A DNA stretch of 64,000 bases from Nostoc sp. NMS2 (GCF_017115105.1 NZ_JABXKH010000042.1:124001-188000); one strand, 5' to 3'; shown: positions 1 through 9,187, numbered from the stretch's first letter. Translations and numbers: made by a program. The notes: generated by a model not told the origin, from the letters alone.

Positions 1-629
1 AGACTCAAGATTTGATCGTAAAGTCCAGGACCCAAATTGCGGGGGAACATAATAAAATTTTCGTTCAATATCTCGCGCACTGAAATATTTTCTTGTCTAG
101 CTAAGAAATGAGTTTCTAGCAAAGCTACAATTAGTCCTTCTTGCTGAATGCATTCTTGATTGAGAGTGTTGTCTTCTAGAGGTGGATGGGCAAAACCTAC
201 ATGGATGCGGCGATTGAATAGCGCTTGCTCTTGCTGAGTTGTCGTTAATTCTTGCAATACTAACTCCACCTCTAGAAACTGTTCTCGAAATTGCCGTAAA
301 ATTACAGGAAGCAAATCGTAAGTTACCAAGCTAGTGAAACCTACTCGTAGTTGTCCTTTCTCACCCCTACCTGTCCGTTGAGTCAGATCAATTGCCTTGG
401 ACAGTTGAGCGAACAATTGATAAGCTTCTTGCAAAAATACTTGTCCGGCTTCCGTTAGCTGCACCTGTCGTTTGGTTTTGCGTTGAAAAAGTTCTACCCC
501 AAGTTCTGCTTCTAGCTGCTGAATTTGCTGGCTTAAGGGAGGTTGAGCGATATGAAGTCGCTCTGCGGCTTTACTAAAGTGCAGTTCCTCAGCTACAGCA
601 ATAAAGTAGCGCAGGTGTCGCATTTCCAT
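1..629 (-). CDS. LysR-family transcriptional regulator (C-terminus cut by window edge)
   Basis: The reverse strand from position 629 reads MEMRHLRYFIAVAEELHFSK followed by AAERLHIAQPPLSQQIQQLE, the standard N-terminal winged helix-turn-helix of LysR regulators. The effector-binding domain starts around residue 90 (GQLRVGFTSLVTYDLLP). About 209 residues are visible, so roughly the last third lies outside the window. A second ATG two codons downstream (623) could also be the start. The gene is divergent from ilvD across a 105-bp AT-rich spacer, the usual arrangement for a LysR protein that controls itself and its neighbour. Control of branched-chain amino acid synthesis is an inference from position only. 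Confidence 0.9.
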   Translation of the reverse strand, partial: MEMRHLRYFIAVAEELHFSKAAERLHIAQPPLSQQIQQLEAELGVELFQRKTKRQVQLTEAGQVFLQEAYQLFAQLSKAIDLTQRTGRGEKGQLRVGFTSLVTYDLLPVILRQFREQFLEVELVLQELTTTQQEQALFNRRIHVGFAHPPLEDNTLNQECIQQEGLIVALLETHFLARQENISVREILNENFIMFPRNLGPGLYDQILS

Positions 630-734
630 AGTTTTGATATTTTATAAGTCTCAAATATTCATAAATATATATTGGACATCGGAAAAATTGCTATTTATGA
701 TACTCATACACGGAAGTTATAGGATGATGTAACT
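630..734. promoter_or_regulatory. Divergent LysR/ilvD promoter region with inverted repeat
   Basis: This AT-rich spacer separates the two divergent starts. It contains an imperfect inverted repeat: TATTCATAAATA at about 656-667 and TATTTATGATA at 692-702, whose reverse complement is TATCATAAATA. LysR proteins bind AT-rich interrupted palindromes of this kind between divergent genes. Binding here is inferred, not shown. Confidence 0.4.
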
Positions 735-2423
735 ATGTCGGAGAATTTGAAAAGCCAAGTTGTGACGCAAGGAGTACAGCGATCGCCAAATCGAGCTATG
801 CTGCGGGCAGTTGGTTTTAAAGATGAAGATTTCAATAAAGCTATTGTCGGTATTGCCAACGGTTACAGCACGATCACTCCCTGTAATATGGGGATAAATC
901 AACTAGCGCTCATAGCAGAAGTTGCGATTAAAACCGCCGGAGCAATGCCACAAATGTTTGGCACAATTACCATTAGCGATGGGATTTCGATGGGAACTGA
1001 AGGGATGAAATATTCCCTCGTGTCGCGGGAAGTCATTGCAGATTCCATTGAAACCGCCTGTACTGGGCAAAGTATGGATGGTGTACTAGCCATTGGCGGT
1101 TGTGATAAAAATATGCCAGGGGCAATGTTAGCGATCGCTCGGATGAATATCCCTGCAATATTTGTTTACGGTGGCACCATTAAACCCGGACACTATAACG
1201 GTAAAGACTTAACTGTCGTCAGTTCTTTTGAAGCGGTAGGACAATACAGTGCTGGAAAAATTGACGAAAAGGAATTATTAGAAGTTGAAAGTCGCGCTTG
1301 TCCTGGCGCGGGTTCCTGTGGGGGAATGTTTACCGCTAACACCATGTCTTCAGCATTTGAAGCACTGGGAATGAGTTTGCCCTATTCCTCAACAATGGCA
1401 GCAGAAGATGCCGAAAAAGCCGACAGCACCGAAAAATCAGCGTTTGTGTTAGTCGAAGCGATTCGCAAACAAATCTTACCCCGGCAAATTATCACCCGAA
1501 AATCTATAGAGAATGCCATCTCTGTGATTATGGCGGTGGGTGGTTCCACAAATGCAGTATTGCATTTCTTAGCGATCGCCAGGGCTGCTAATGTAGAGTT
1601 AACCTTAGATGACTTTGAAACAATCCGTGCCCGTGTTCCCGTTTTATGTGATTTAAAACCCAGTGGTAAATATGTCGCTACAGATTTGCACAAAGCTGGT
1701 GGTATTCCCCAAGTAATGAAAATGCTACTCGTGCATGATTTATTACATGGTGATAGCCTTACCATCAGCGGCCAAACAATTGCAGAGATATTGGCAGACA
1801 TCCCAGAAGAACCATCTGCCAATCAAGATGTGATTCGGACTTGGAATAACCCGATGTATGCTCAAGGACACTTAGCCATCCTCAGAGGTAATCTGGCAAC
1901 CGAAGGCGCTGTCGCTAAAATTACCGGGGTGAAAAAGCCAGTAATTACTGGGCCTGCGAGGGTATTTGAATCAGAAGAAGCCTCTTTAGCTGCAATTTTG
2001 GCGGGTAAAATTCAAGCAGGTGATATTTTGGTTATCCGCTATGAAGGGCCTAAAGGCGGCCCTGGAATGCGGGAAATGTTGGCTCCCACTTCGGCAATTA
2101 TCGGGGCTGGTTTGGGTGATGCGGTGGGATTAATTACCGACGGACGCTTTTCTGGCGGTACTTACGGCATGGTGGTTGGTCATGTGGCTCCAGAAGCAGC
2201 AGTTGGTGGTGCGATCGCTCTTGTAGAAGAAGGCGATAGTATTACTATTGATGCACCCGCTCGTTCATTGCAGTTAAATATATCTGAAGAAGAATTGGGC
2301 CGTCGTCGTGCCAACTGGCAACCCCCGACTCCACGTTATACAAAAGGCGTGTTGGCGAAATACGCCTTTTTGGTATCTTCTAGCAGTCTTGGTGCTGTGA
2401 CAGATTTGGATTTGTTCAAATGA
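735..2423 (+). CDS. ilvD: Dihydroxy-acid dehydratase
   Basis: Fe-S enzyme of valine, leucine and isoleucine biosynthesis that dehydrates 2,3-dihydroxy acids to 2-keto acids in the cytosol. The 562-residue length is normal for the family. Three cysteines typical of cluster ligation are visible: C50 in TPCNMG, C123 in [10 protein letters not shown] and C195 in [16 protein letters not shown]. The C-terminal swivel domain shows [20 protein letters not shown]. The ATG at 735 begins [20 protein letters not shown], the usual cyanobacterial N-terminus. It stands alone, divergent from the LysR gene. Confidence 0.97.
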   Translation: MSENLKSQVVTQGVQRSPNRAMLRAVGFKDEDFNKAIVGIANGYSTITPCNMGINQLALIAEVAIKTAGAMPQMFGTITISDGISMGTEGMKYSLVSREVIADSIETACTGQSMDGVLAIGGCDKNMPGAMLAIARMNIPAIFVYGGTIKPGHYNGKDLTVVSSFEAVGQYSAGKIDEKELLEVESRACPGAGSCGGMFTANTMSSAFEALGMSLPYSSTMAAEDAEKADSTEKSAFVLVEAIRKQILPRQIITRKSIENAISVIMAVGGSTNAVLHFLAIARAANVELTLDDFETIRARVPVLCDLKPSGKYVATDLHKAGGIPQVMKMLLVHDLLHGDSLTISGQTIAEILADIPEEPSANQDVIRTWNNPMYAQGHLAILRGNLATEGAVAKITGVKKPVITGPARVFESEEASLAAILAGKIQAGDILVIRYEGPKGGPGMREMLAPTSAIIGAGLGDAVGLITDGRFSGGTYGMVVGHVAPEAAVGGAIALVEEGDSITIDAPARSLQLNISEEELGRRRANWQPPTPRYTKGVLAKYAFLVSSSSLGAVTDLDLFK

Positions 2424-2518
2424 TAAAGGACAGAAGCGAAATTAGGCGCTGCTGAATTAAGGGATGATTCTTGTAGGGTGGGCATTCTGCCCGCCCGGAA
2501 ATACAAAGCATCGGCATC

Positions 2519-2640
2519 TTGCCCATCTCTGATAGTTGTTTACGGGCAATTGAGATTCAACCTGATTTAGCGATCGCCTGCTTCCAAGAAACGCTGCGGA
2601 TTAACCCGGACTTGAAGTTACACCTCTGTAACAGAAGGCT
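2519..2640 (+). pseudogene. TPR-repeat remnant
   Basis: In one frame this short stretch reads CLRAIEIQPDLAIACFQETL then RINPDLK, matching the ends of tetratricopeptide repeat helices (AIEIQPDLA and ETLRINPDL). Only about one and a half repeats remain. There is no upstream ATG, and the frame runs into the 3' end of the convergent NADH dehydrogenase gene. It looks like the decayed end of a TPR protein gene. A palindromic GGGTGGGC/GCCCGCCC stretch lies just upstream near 2477. Confidence 0.4.
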
Positions 2641-3964
2641 GTTGCACCCTATTCTTAATAGTTTTTGCTTCTACCAAACCTTCTCGACCTGTAATCAATC
2701 TAGAGCGACGATTACGAGTAATATAATTCCATCCCCACTGAATTGCTACTACTAATTTAGTATCAAACTCGATTAAGAAGTAGATGTGAATTACTAGCCA
2801 AAAGAGCCAAGCAATGAAACCTTTGAGTTTGATTAAGCCTAAATCTACAACAGCTAAATTTTGCCCAATCATCGCCAAAGTACCCACGTCATTGTAACGA
2901 AATTGTGGCAAAGTATCACCTTGAAGCCGCCGTTTAATGAGTTTAGCTACATACTCTCCTTGTTGTTTAGCTACAGGTGCAACACCAGGTAAGGGTTTAC
3001 CATTTTGATGGGAGAAGTTGCCTAAATCTCCCACAACAAAAATGTTTTTATAACCCTTGATAGACAAATCCGGTTCTACAATTACACGTCCTGAGCGATC
3101 GCATTCTACACCTGTACTTTTTGCTAGGGCTTTCCCCATAGGCGAACCTTGAACACCTGCTGCCCACAATATAGTTTTTGAGACAATTTCTATCAATTCA
3201 TCGCCTTGCTTGAAAGTAACGATGTTATTTTCAATATTTGTCACTCTGGTGTTAGTGTAGACAGCCACACCCAACTTTTGCAAAGATTCTACTGCTACTT
3301 TCGATAACTCTGGCGCAATGTGTGGGAGGATGCGATCGCCCCCTTGCAATAGTAAAATTCTCGCTTCTGAAGTGTTGATGCTGCGGAAATCTTCTGTGAG
3401 AGTTTGGTATGCCAATTCCGCGATCGCACCTGCTAATTCTACACCAGTGGGACCACCCCCCACAATCACAAAAGTCAACAAAGCCCGGCGAATTTCTGGA
3501 TCAGTTTCTTTTTCTGCCGCTTCAAATGCCGAAAATATCTGGCGACGCATTTCTATCGCATCTTCAACAGTTTTCAAGCCAGGAGCAAACTCTTTCCATT
3601 TATCTTTACCAAAATAGGAATGGTTAGCACCTGTAGCGACAATCAATGTATCATAAGGTACTACTTCATCACCCAGAATAACTTGTTGCGCTTTTGGATC
3701 AATATCATTGACTTCTCCCAACAACACTTTTGTATTCTTGCTTTTGCTGAATACAGATCGCAATGGTGCAGAAATATCAGCAGGTGATAGCGTCCCTGTG
3801 GCAACTTGATATAAAAGCGGCTGAAATAGGTGAAAGTTACGTTTATCAATGAGAGTAACATCTACATTTGCTGTCTTTAGAGCTTTTGCCGTATACAGTC
3901 CACCAAAGCCACCACCAACAACTACGACCCGATGTGGTGCATTCTTTTCAAGTGAGACCACCAT
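2618..3964 (-). CDS. Type II NADH dehydrogenase (NDH-2/Ndb family)
   Basis: Single-subunit, non-proton-pumping FAD enzyme that passes electrons from NAD(P)H to quinone at the membrane. Two Rossmann dinucleotide motifs are visible: VVVVGGGFGGLYTAKAL near residue 13 for FAD, and FVIVGGGPTGVELAGAIAEL near residue 165 for NAD(P)H. The active-site region GVAPVAKQQGEYVAKLI is present. The C-terminus has the hydrophobic membrane-anchoring stretch GFIAWLFWLVIHIYFLIEF expected of NDH-2. Length (448 residues) is normal. Cyanobacteria carry several paralogues (NdbA, B, C), and I cannot say which this is. Confidence 0.93.
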   Translation of the reverse strand: MVVSLEKNAPHRVVVVGGGFGGLYTAKALKTANVDVTLIDKRNFHLFQPLLYQVATGTLSPADISAPLRSVFSKSKNTKVLLGEVNDIDPKAQQVILGDEVVPYDTLIVATGANHSYFGKDKWKEFAPGLKTVEDAIEMRRQIFSAFEAAEKETDPEIRRALLTFVIVGGGPTGVELAGAIAELAYQTLTEDFRSINTSEARILLLQGGDRILPHIAPELSKVAVESLQKLGVAVYTNTRVTNIENNIVTFKQGDELIEIVSKTILWAAGVQGSPMGKALAKSTGVECDRSGRVIVEPDLSIKGYKNIFVVGDLGNFSHQNGKPLPGVAPVAKQQGEYVAKLIKRRLQGDTLPQFRYNDVGTLAMIGQNLAVVDLGLIKLKGFIAWLFWLVIHIYFLIEFDTKLVVAIQWGWNYITRNRRSRLITGREGLVEAKTIKNRVQQPSVTEV

Positions 3965-4347
3965 AATAAATATTTCCTTGTGTTAAGAACTTGTAACTAT
4001 TCTTAACAAAGATGTAACAGCATTTTGATACTGGTTGCTGTTTATTTAGAACAATTGAAAAAATCATGAAAGTAGTCAATAAGAAGAAAAGGGGCAGGGA
4101 GCAGGGGAGCAGAGATTTTCAGCGTAGTCTTACCAAGGGGAAAGGAGACAAAGCGTAGCTTTGGCGGGGTGGGATAAAATGCCTGTGGGATAAGCGTTTG
4201 CTTTTAAGTTGACACCAACGAGCATTGCAGTGTCACTACTAGGAAACTACTACTTTGAATTGGGTATAACCCGTATGGTCTATGGCTTTAAGTCACTTTT
4301 CTAGATTTTACAATATAAGTAAGACTTAAAAATAACGCCTCAATTAT
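3965..4347. other. Intergenic region between divergent NDH-2 and RemA-like genes
   Basis: No convincing gene. It holds the back-to-back promoters of both neighbours and a short purine tract (GGGGCAGGGAGCAGGGGAG near 4091), a fragment of the tract repeats seen elsewhere in the window. The tract is followed by a GCGTAG/CTTTGGCG-rich stretch of Nostoc repeat character. Confidence 0.5.
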
Positions 4348-4704
4348 ATGAAAATCCTCTCATCAGAGCTAGTCCATTTAGGATTTGGCAAATATGTGCG
4401 TTCTGACCAAGTGACAGCAGTTATACCAATAGAAGAGGAGCGAGGACCAGGACGGCGAACCTTTGTTCACATTCAAGGGCAAAGCGATCCAATTATCGCC
4501 TCTCGCGCCGAAGATACCATCGTGCGTGATTTAGTACAAGAGCCACGCGAAGTTACCCAAGCCCGTCAGCAGCAGGAAATTCTTCAAGATTTATTGGTTA
4601 ATTTAGGTAATGTTAATTCGACTGTGCGACGAATTAGCCGTGATGAAGGCACTTTGGATCTTGATTTGCTAGAGCGACGACTTAAGCAAGTGCTTGAAAA
4701 TTAA
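4348..4704 (+). CDS. RemA/DUF370-like small regulator
   Basis: 118 residues. The first 65 or so follow the RemA pattern: LVHLGFGKYVRSDQVTAVIP corresponds to the family's L-N-I-GFG-xxV-xxNRVIAIV, and GRRTFVHIQ corresponds to its GRRT-x-V-I-I. RemA proteins are small DNA-binding regulators of matrix genes in Bacillus, and homologues are common in cyanobacteria. This one lacks the central insert of classical RemA and carries an extra roughly 45-residue charged, probably helical tail (QARQQQEILQDLLVNLGN onward). Family membership is likely; the function here is unknown. Confidence 0.65.
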   Translation: MKILSSELVHLGFGKYVRSDQVTAVIPIEEERGPGRRTFVHIQGQSDPIIASRAEDTIVRDLVQEPREVTQARQQQEILQDLLVNLGNVNSTVRRISRDEGTLDLDLLERRLKQVLEN

Positions 4705-4717
4705 TTGCAGAAGTCAT

Positions 4718-4893
4718 CGAAGGGGAGCAGGGGCAGGGGGTAGGGAGCAAGAGAGCAGGGAGCAGGGGGCAGGGGGAAAATAGAAGCAGGGGAAGAGAAG
4801 AATTACTGAATAAGATAGCTATCTTTCCTCCCCTGCCTCCCCTGCCTCCCCTGCTCCCTGCTCCCTGCCTCCCCTGCCTCCCCTTCCTCTTCG
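4718..4893. repeat. Purine-tract / AT-centre / pyrimidine-tract inverted repeat
   Basis: About 80 bases of G-rich repeats (AGGGGCAGGGGG, GAGCAGGGAGCAGGG) lead into an AT-rich centre (GAATTACTGAATAAGATAGC), followed by about 80 bases of CCCCTGCCTCCCCTG repeats. The two arms are roughly reverse complements, so the RNA or single strand could fold into a long hairpin. It is one of several members in this window. Confidence 0.8.
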
Positions 4894-4922
4894 GTCAGCA
4901 AACTAAATAACGGAGAACGATA

Positions 4923-6008
4923 TTGCTAAATACAATTACAGACCAGGTTTCAGTATCAGAGACACAAACAAGATCGCCAAGGTTGTGGATGCCTGAACGG
5001 GTACTGTTTACACCTGCTGCCCTCAATGAGGTCTGGGGGCAGCAGATTCTTGCACGTGTGCAGTCACTCAACTTAGCAATAGAAGAGTTATCACAGAACC
5101 GCCTGAAGGGACTGCGCGGTGAGTCTGAGCGCGATACTTACAATATCGCCAAACGTACTTTAGCTGTGGTTACTGCACCACCCAGTTCTTTTAAGCTGAG
5201 TCCAATCCCACCTTCTGCGGATTGGCAGTTTCACATTGCCGAAGGTTGTCCCGCTCATTGTCAATACTGCTACCTAGCTGGTAGCTTGTCGGGGCCACCT
5301 GTCATCCGAGTTTTTGCTAACTTACCGCAGATATTAAAGAACTTAGCAAACTACGAGCAACAGGAGAAAACCACGAGTTTTGAAGTTAGCTGTTACACAG
5401 ACCCATTGGGTATTGAGCATTTAACTGGAAGTCTGGCTGAATGTATCCGTTACTTTGGCACTCGTACCAATGCACATCTACGTTGGGTATCGAAGTTTGA
5501 TGCTGTGGATGGATTACTAGATTTACCACACAATGGCAATACTCGCTGTCGGATGAGTGTTAATGCTGCACCGATTTCTGGCAAATTTGAAGGTGGCACA
5601 GCATCCGTAACATCCAGACTAAATGCGTTGCGACGGTTGGCGCTACCATTAGATGGCGGTGGCGGTTATCCAGTAGGCTTGGTTATCGCGCCAATTATGC
5701 CGATAGACGATTGGCAGATGCACTATAGTCGTTTGTTTGACCAGATAAACGAGGCACTGGATTTTGACTGTAACCTTACCTTTGAGTTAATCTCGCATCG
5801 GTTTACACCTGGGTCAAAAGAAGTGTTACAAACTTGGTATCCCCAATCAAAATTAGAGATGGATGAGGCAAAACGCAGTGTCAAGCGTAATAAGTTTGGT
5901 GGAACGAAGTACGTTTATGATAAGGACACAATGAAAGCGTTACGTTGCTTTTTTGAGAGTGAGATTAGTAGACGCTTTCCAAATGCTGAAATTCTTTATT
6001 GGACTTAG
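4923..6008 (+). CDS. Spore photoproduct lyase-like radical SAM protein
   Basis: Radical SAM enzyme of the SplB family. The CX3CX2C cluster motif is in AEGCPAHCQYCYLAGSL near residue 110. SplB in spore formers repairs UV thymine dimers; cyanobacterial homologues are common but their substrate is not established. The start is TTG at 4923, supported by a GGAG Shine-Dalgarno at about 4913 with good spacing. An in-frame ATG at 4989 (MPERVLFTPAAL) would drop 22 residues. The 361-residue length fits the family. Confidence 0.85.
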   Translation: MLNTITDQVSVSETQTRSPRLWMPERVLFTPAALNEVWGQQILARVQSLNLAIEELSQNRLKGLRGESERDTYNIAKRTLAVVTAPPSSFKLSPIPPSADWQFHIAEGCPAHCQYCYLAGSLSGPPVIRVFANLPQILKNLANYEQQEKTTSFEVSCYTDPLGIEHLTGSLAECIRYFGTRTNAHLRWVSKFDAVDGLLDLPHNGNTRCRMSVNAAPISGKFEGGTASVTSRLNALRRLALPLDGGGGYPVGLVIAPIMPIDDWQMHYSRLFDQINEALDFDCNLTFELISHRFTPGSKEVLQTWYPQSKLEMDEAKRSVKRNKFGGTKYVYDKDTMKALRCFFESEISRRFPNAEILYWT

Positions 6009-6180
6009 TACAGCATTTCATTAATTTGTAGCGAATTAAATTTGGCAATATTCTGTAATGCCAATGCGTCGGCTTACATTGTTAATGCATCGGCTTGCAT
6101 TGTTAATGCTTCGGCTTGTATTGTTAATGCTTCGGCTTGCATTGTTAATGCATCAGCTTGCATTGTTAATGCTTCGGCTT
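6009..6180 (+). repeat. 21-bp tandem repeat with conserved head, copy 1
   Basis: A head of about 45 bases beginning TACAGCATTTCATTAA directly follows the stop codon of the SplB-like gene. It leads into about five and a half tandem units of 21 bp (CGGCTTGCATTGTTAATGCT plus one base), starting at 6070. Units differ from each other at one to three positions. A second copy of head plus array lies on the other strand at 38103-38267, again directly behind a stop codon. Confidence 0.9.
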
Positions 6181-6360
6181 CTCTATGAGACGCTACGCAA
6201 ACGCTAAGTACAAGTGACAAAGGACAAATGACAGCCCTTGCCAGTTAACTTTAATTGCGCCAACCTACTTACGCTACATTTTTACGCAAAACTGTACTTA
6301 GAAGACTACTTTGCTCAAATACAGGCTGTAATTATTGAGTAAGAGAGCGATCGCATAATA

Positions 6361-6478
6361 TATAGCAGTCCTAAATCATTTGTGAAAATTATATATTTAT
6401 TCCTTTTTTTTTTCCTTGGCGTTCTTGGCGGTTCGTTTCCTTGTCTATATTTTTCACGAATCAAATAGGACTGCTATA
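6361..6478. repeat. MITE-like element with 28-bp terminal inverted repeats
   Basis: The left end TATAGCAGTCCTAAATCATT (6361-6388 in full) and the right end at 6451-6478 match as inverted repeats at 24 of 28 positions. The element is 118 bp and has no coding capacity. The interior contains CCTTGGCGTTCTTGGCGG, a sequence type common in Nostoc spacers. The ends are flanked by TA-rich DNA, so no clear target duplication can be defined. Confidence 0.75.
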
Positions 6479-6636
6479 TCACTCTACGCTTTTTAAGCGC
6501 TTCCGGTAGTTCTAAGGCTTCTCCAACTACGCAAAACGGCATAATTTGAGCAGACGACAGGCGGCGTTATACATTAATAAGTGTATCTGCAATACCGGAC
6601 TTGTTCTGGCTTAGTCTCAATAGCAAAGGTTTGGAG

Positions 6637-8118
6637 ATGTTTACTTTATCAGAAACTTCTATCCTGGCGGCAATCCTACTGGTAGCTTTAGGCATTTTGG
6701 GCTGGGGCTTTTATCGCGCCAGACCTTTTGGTAAACTGGGAATCTTAGCCTGGTTGCAGTCGGTGGTGTTGATGACTCCCTGGCTCCTGTTTTTTGGATT
6801 GTTTGCCGCAGGGATTTACATCAATATAGCGGGTATATTGTTCTTAGTGGTGACTTCCGCCGGATTGTATGTCTACTTAGGCAGACAGTTACGCGCAGCT
6901 GGGCAAGATGCTATCCTCAAACAACGCGCAACAGAAAGACTTGCTGCTAATTCCTTACTTGAAGCCAATTCTCCGCAACCAACACTAGCAGAACTCAAAA
7001 CCGAGATTCCGCCGATACCAGAAGAGGACTTGAATGTAATTAAAGGTATCTTTGGTATCGATACGTTTTTTGCCACAGAAACCATTGCCTATCAAGATGG
7101 AGCTATTTTCAAAGGCAATTTGCGGGGAGAACCAGAAGAAGTTCACAACCGTCTAACTGCAAGTTTACAGCAACGCCTTGGTGAGCAATATCGCCTGTTT
7201 TTAGTGGAAAACACCGATGGCAGACCAGTGGTAATTGTCTTGCCGAGTCGCAATGATCCCCGGCCGATGTTGTTATCGCAAAAAGCTTTTGCAGGTATTT
7301 TGTTAATAGCAACCATTGCCACAAATCTAGAAGCTGCGGGATTATTGCTGAATTTTGATTTATTTGCTAACCCAGAGCGATTTCAAGAAGCTTTGCCTAT
7401 AGGTGCTGGGATATTTGCAATTTTAGTAGCTCACGAAATAGGTCATTGGTTACTTGCTAAACGTCACAAAATCCGTCTTAGCTGGCCTTTCTTTCTACCC
7501 GCCGTGCAAATTGGCTCCTTTGGTGCAATTACTCGCTTCGAGTCTCTGTTGCCCAACCGCAAGGTATTATTTGATATCGCCTTAGCAGGGCCAGCCGCAG
7601 GTGGTATCGTCTCTTTAGTAATGCTGGTGACAGGCTTACTGCTTTCTCACCCTGGTAGTTTATTTCAATTGCCCAATCAGTTTTTCCAAGGGTCGATTTT
7701 GGTGGGGAGTTTGGCGCGAGTTGTCCTTGGTTCGGCGTTGCAATCATCCCTGGTAAGTGTTCATCCCCTAGTGATAATTGGTTGGTTGGGGTTAATTATC
7801 ACCGCTTTGAACTTGATGCCCGCAGGACAACTAGATGGTGGACGAATTATTCAGGCGATTTATGGACGCAAAACCGCAGGACGCGCAACGATCGCAACTT
7901 TAATTTTACTGGCGCTAGTGTCTCTTGGTAATATGATTGCCATGTACTGGGCGATCGTGATTTTCTTCTTGCAACGAGATCAAGAACGCCCCAGTTTGAA
8001 TGAAATCACTGAACCTGATGATGCTAGAGCCGCTTTGGGGCTTTTGGCTCTATTCTTAATGATTACTACACTCTTACCTCTAACTCCCGGCTTGGCTGGG
8101 CGTTTGGGAATAGGATAA
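6637..8118 (+). CDS. Site-2 protease family membrane metalloprotease (EGY-like, M50)
   Basis: Intramembrane zinc protease with the HExxH motif in VAHEIGHWLLAKRH and the second zinc/active-site motif in LNLMPAGQLDGGRIIQAIYG. Several hydrophobic segments surround these, and the soluble N-terminal part (about residues 85-210) resembles that of plant and cyanobacterial EGY proteins. Substrates in cyanobacteria are largely unknown; anti-sigma factors are typical for S2P enzymes. I chose ATG 6637 (MFTLSETSILAAILLV), giving 493 residues. An upstream TTG at 6601 is in frame, but its extension is not hydrophobic or conserved-looking. Confidence 0.9.
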   Translation: MFTLSETSILAAILLVALGILGWGFYRARPFGKLGILAWLQSVVLMTPWLLFFGLFAAGIYINIAGILFLVVTSAGLYVYLGRQLRAAGQDAILKQRATERLAANSLLEANSPQPTLAELKTEIPPIPEEDLNVIKGIFGIDTFFATETIAYQDGAIFKGNLRGEPEEVHNRLTASLQQRLGEQYRLFLVENTDGRPVVIVLPSRNDPRPMLLSQKAFAGILLIATIATNLEAAGLLLNFDLFANPERFQEALPIGAGIFAILVAHEIGHWLLAKRHKIRLSWPFFLPAVQIGSFGAITRFESLLPNRKVLFDIALAGPAAGGIVSLVMLVTGLLLSHPGSLFQLPNQFFQGSILVGSLARVVLGSALQSSLVSVHPLVIIGWLGLIITALNLMPAGQLDGGRIIQAIYGRKTAGRATIATLILLALVSLGNMIAMYWAIVIFFLQRDQERPSLNEITEPDDARAALGLLALFLMITTLLPLTPGLAGRLGIG

Positions 8119-8159
8119 TACTGAGTTAAACCTCATATAAGTTGAGAACCGTAGTTTTC

Positions 8160-8339
8160 GCCCTCACCCTAAATCCCTCTCCCATATCTGGGAGAGGGAC
8201 TTTGAAATTCTAGCTCCCCGAATCCCATATCTGGGGGATAGGTTGGGGGATGAGGGCAAATCCTTATTCATTAGAGTTGAACTACAGGTTTCAAGATAGA
8301 CGTGGTTTAGCAATACAGACGCGATTAATCGCGTCTGTA
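8160..8339. repeat. Palindromic intergenic repeats after the site-2 protease gene
   Basis: Two units. The first (about 8160-8258) is an imperfect inverted repeat running from CCCTCACCCTAAATCCCTC to GGTTGGGGGATGAGGG, with an inner hairpin CCCTCTCCCATATCTGGGAG. The second is a perfect 26-bp palindrome at 8314-8339 centred on GCGATTAATCGC. Both are of the dispersed type found in Nostoc spacers. They could end transcription, but neither is followed by a clear T-run. Confidence 0.7.
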
Positions 8340-8404
8340 CAGGAAAAGTTGATGCTTAACCAACCAATGAGTTGTAGTTGGAGATTTTGCGATAGAATTT
8401 ATTG

Positions 8405-8438
8405 AAAAACCTGCTAATCTTTTAAAAAGACTAGCAGG
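8405..8438 (-). terminator. Rho-independent terminator of tRNA-Pro
   Basis: Reading leftwards after the tRNA, CCTGCTAGTCTTTT pairs with AAAAGATTAGCAGG to form a hairpin followed by TTTTT. Confidence 0.8.
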
Positions 8439-8454
8439 CATGGCTTATCATCAA

Positions 8455-8528
8455 TCGGAGCGGCGGGATTCGAACCCACGACCTCCACTACCCCAAAGTG
8501 GCGCGCTACCAAGCTGCGCTACGCCCCG
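8455..8528 (-). tRNA. tRNA-Pro (anticodon GGG)
   Basis: The reverse strand folds as a full cloverleaf: acceptor CGGGGCG/CGCTCCG, D-arm GCGC-AGCTTGGTA-GCGC, anticodon stem CCACT/AGTGG with loop TTGGGGT, and T-arm GTGGG-TTCGAAT-CCCGC. The discriminator is A. The CCA end is not encoded. With a 5-bp stem and 7-base loop, the anticodon is GGG. Confidence 0.95.
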
Positions 8529-8578
8529 GTCAGAATTACTATCATATAGCAAAACTATAAAATAATCAAGAAGCTAAT

Positions 8579-8944
8579 TTAAAAAACTTTAAGCATCCCA
8601 GCAGCTTGCAGTAAATCTGGAACAGCAGAAGCACTCCATTTACCCTCTACACATCGCCCTGTATTCAAAATAAAGCGCAAACTGTAATCGTGAGAATAGC
8701 CTTCTACCTCCATCCATAATAAATCGCTTTCGGCTTCACAAGCAATTTTTTCATCTTCCATTAATTCCGTTGCGAGTTGCTTCATGGTGTCTGCTAACTG
8801 TGCTAGTAGACGGCAAAAATCATTCAACTCGGCTTCGGTTAACTCAATTGCCCAATCATCTGTACCGACTAAACCTTGAAACTGAGATGCATCGGGGTTC
8901 CAGCCAATACGCCAACCAAATCCGATTTTTACAACACGTTCCAT
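8579..8944 (-). CDS. DUF1818 family protein
   Basis: A 121-residue protein starting MERVVKIGFGWRIGWNPDAS, with the family pattern FQGLVGTDDWAIELTEAELNDF and a C-terminal GRCVEGKWSASAVPDLLQA. DUF1818 proteins are small, almost exclusively cyanobacterial, and of unknown function. The frame stays open upstream to 9097, but that extension lies inside a palindromic repeat, so ATG 8944 is preferred. It is followed downstream by the tRNA-Pro gene on the same strand. Confidence 0.8.
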   Translation of the reverse strand: MERVVKIGFGWRIGWNPDASQFQGLVGTDDWAIELTEAELNDFCRLLAQLADTMKQLATELMEDEKIACEAESDLLWMEVEGYSHDYSLRFILNTGRCVEGKWSASAVPDLLQAAGMLKVF

Positions 8945-8982
8945 AATTAGCGCTCTTTTATACTCCGAAAAAATCAAATATT

Positions 8983-9108
8983 CGTAGGTTGGGGAGCCAC
9001 TGCGTTGGACGGGTTTCCCGGCTTGAAGCAAGTGGCATTTGAACGAAGTGAAACCCAACAAAATCAGAGATTGTTGGTGTTGGGTTTCGTTCCTCAACCC
9101 AACCTACG
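8983..9108. repeat. Palindromic repeat element
   Basis: The ends CGTAGGTTGGG and CCCAACCTACG are perfect inverted repeats. The interior carries GAACGAAGTGAAACCCAACA facing TTGGTGTTGGGTTTCGTTC, a second inverted match. It is non-coding and lies just upstream of the DUF1818 start. Confidence 0.7.
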
Positions 9109-9187
9109 CCTAAGTTCATCAAAGTCCTTAAAAATAAGGGTGGATGATTTTTATCCCACGAGAGTCATAAAAGAGCGTTAGTTAGGA

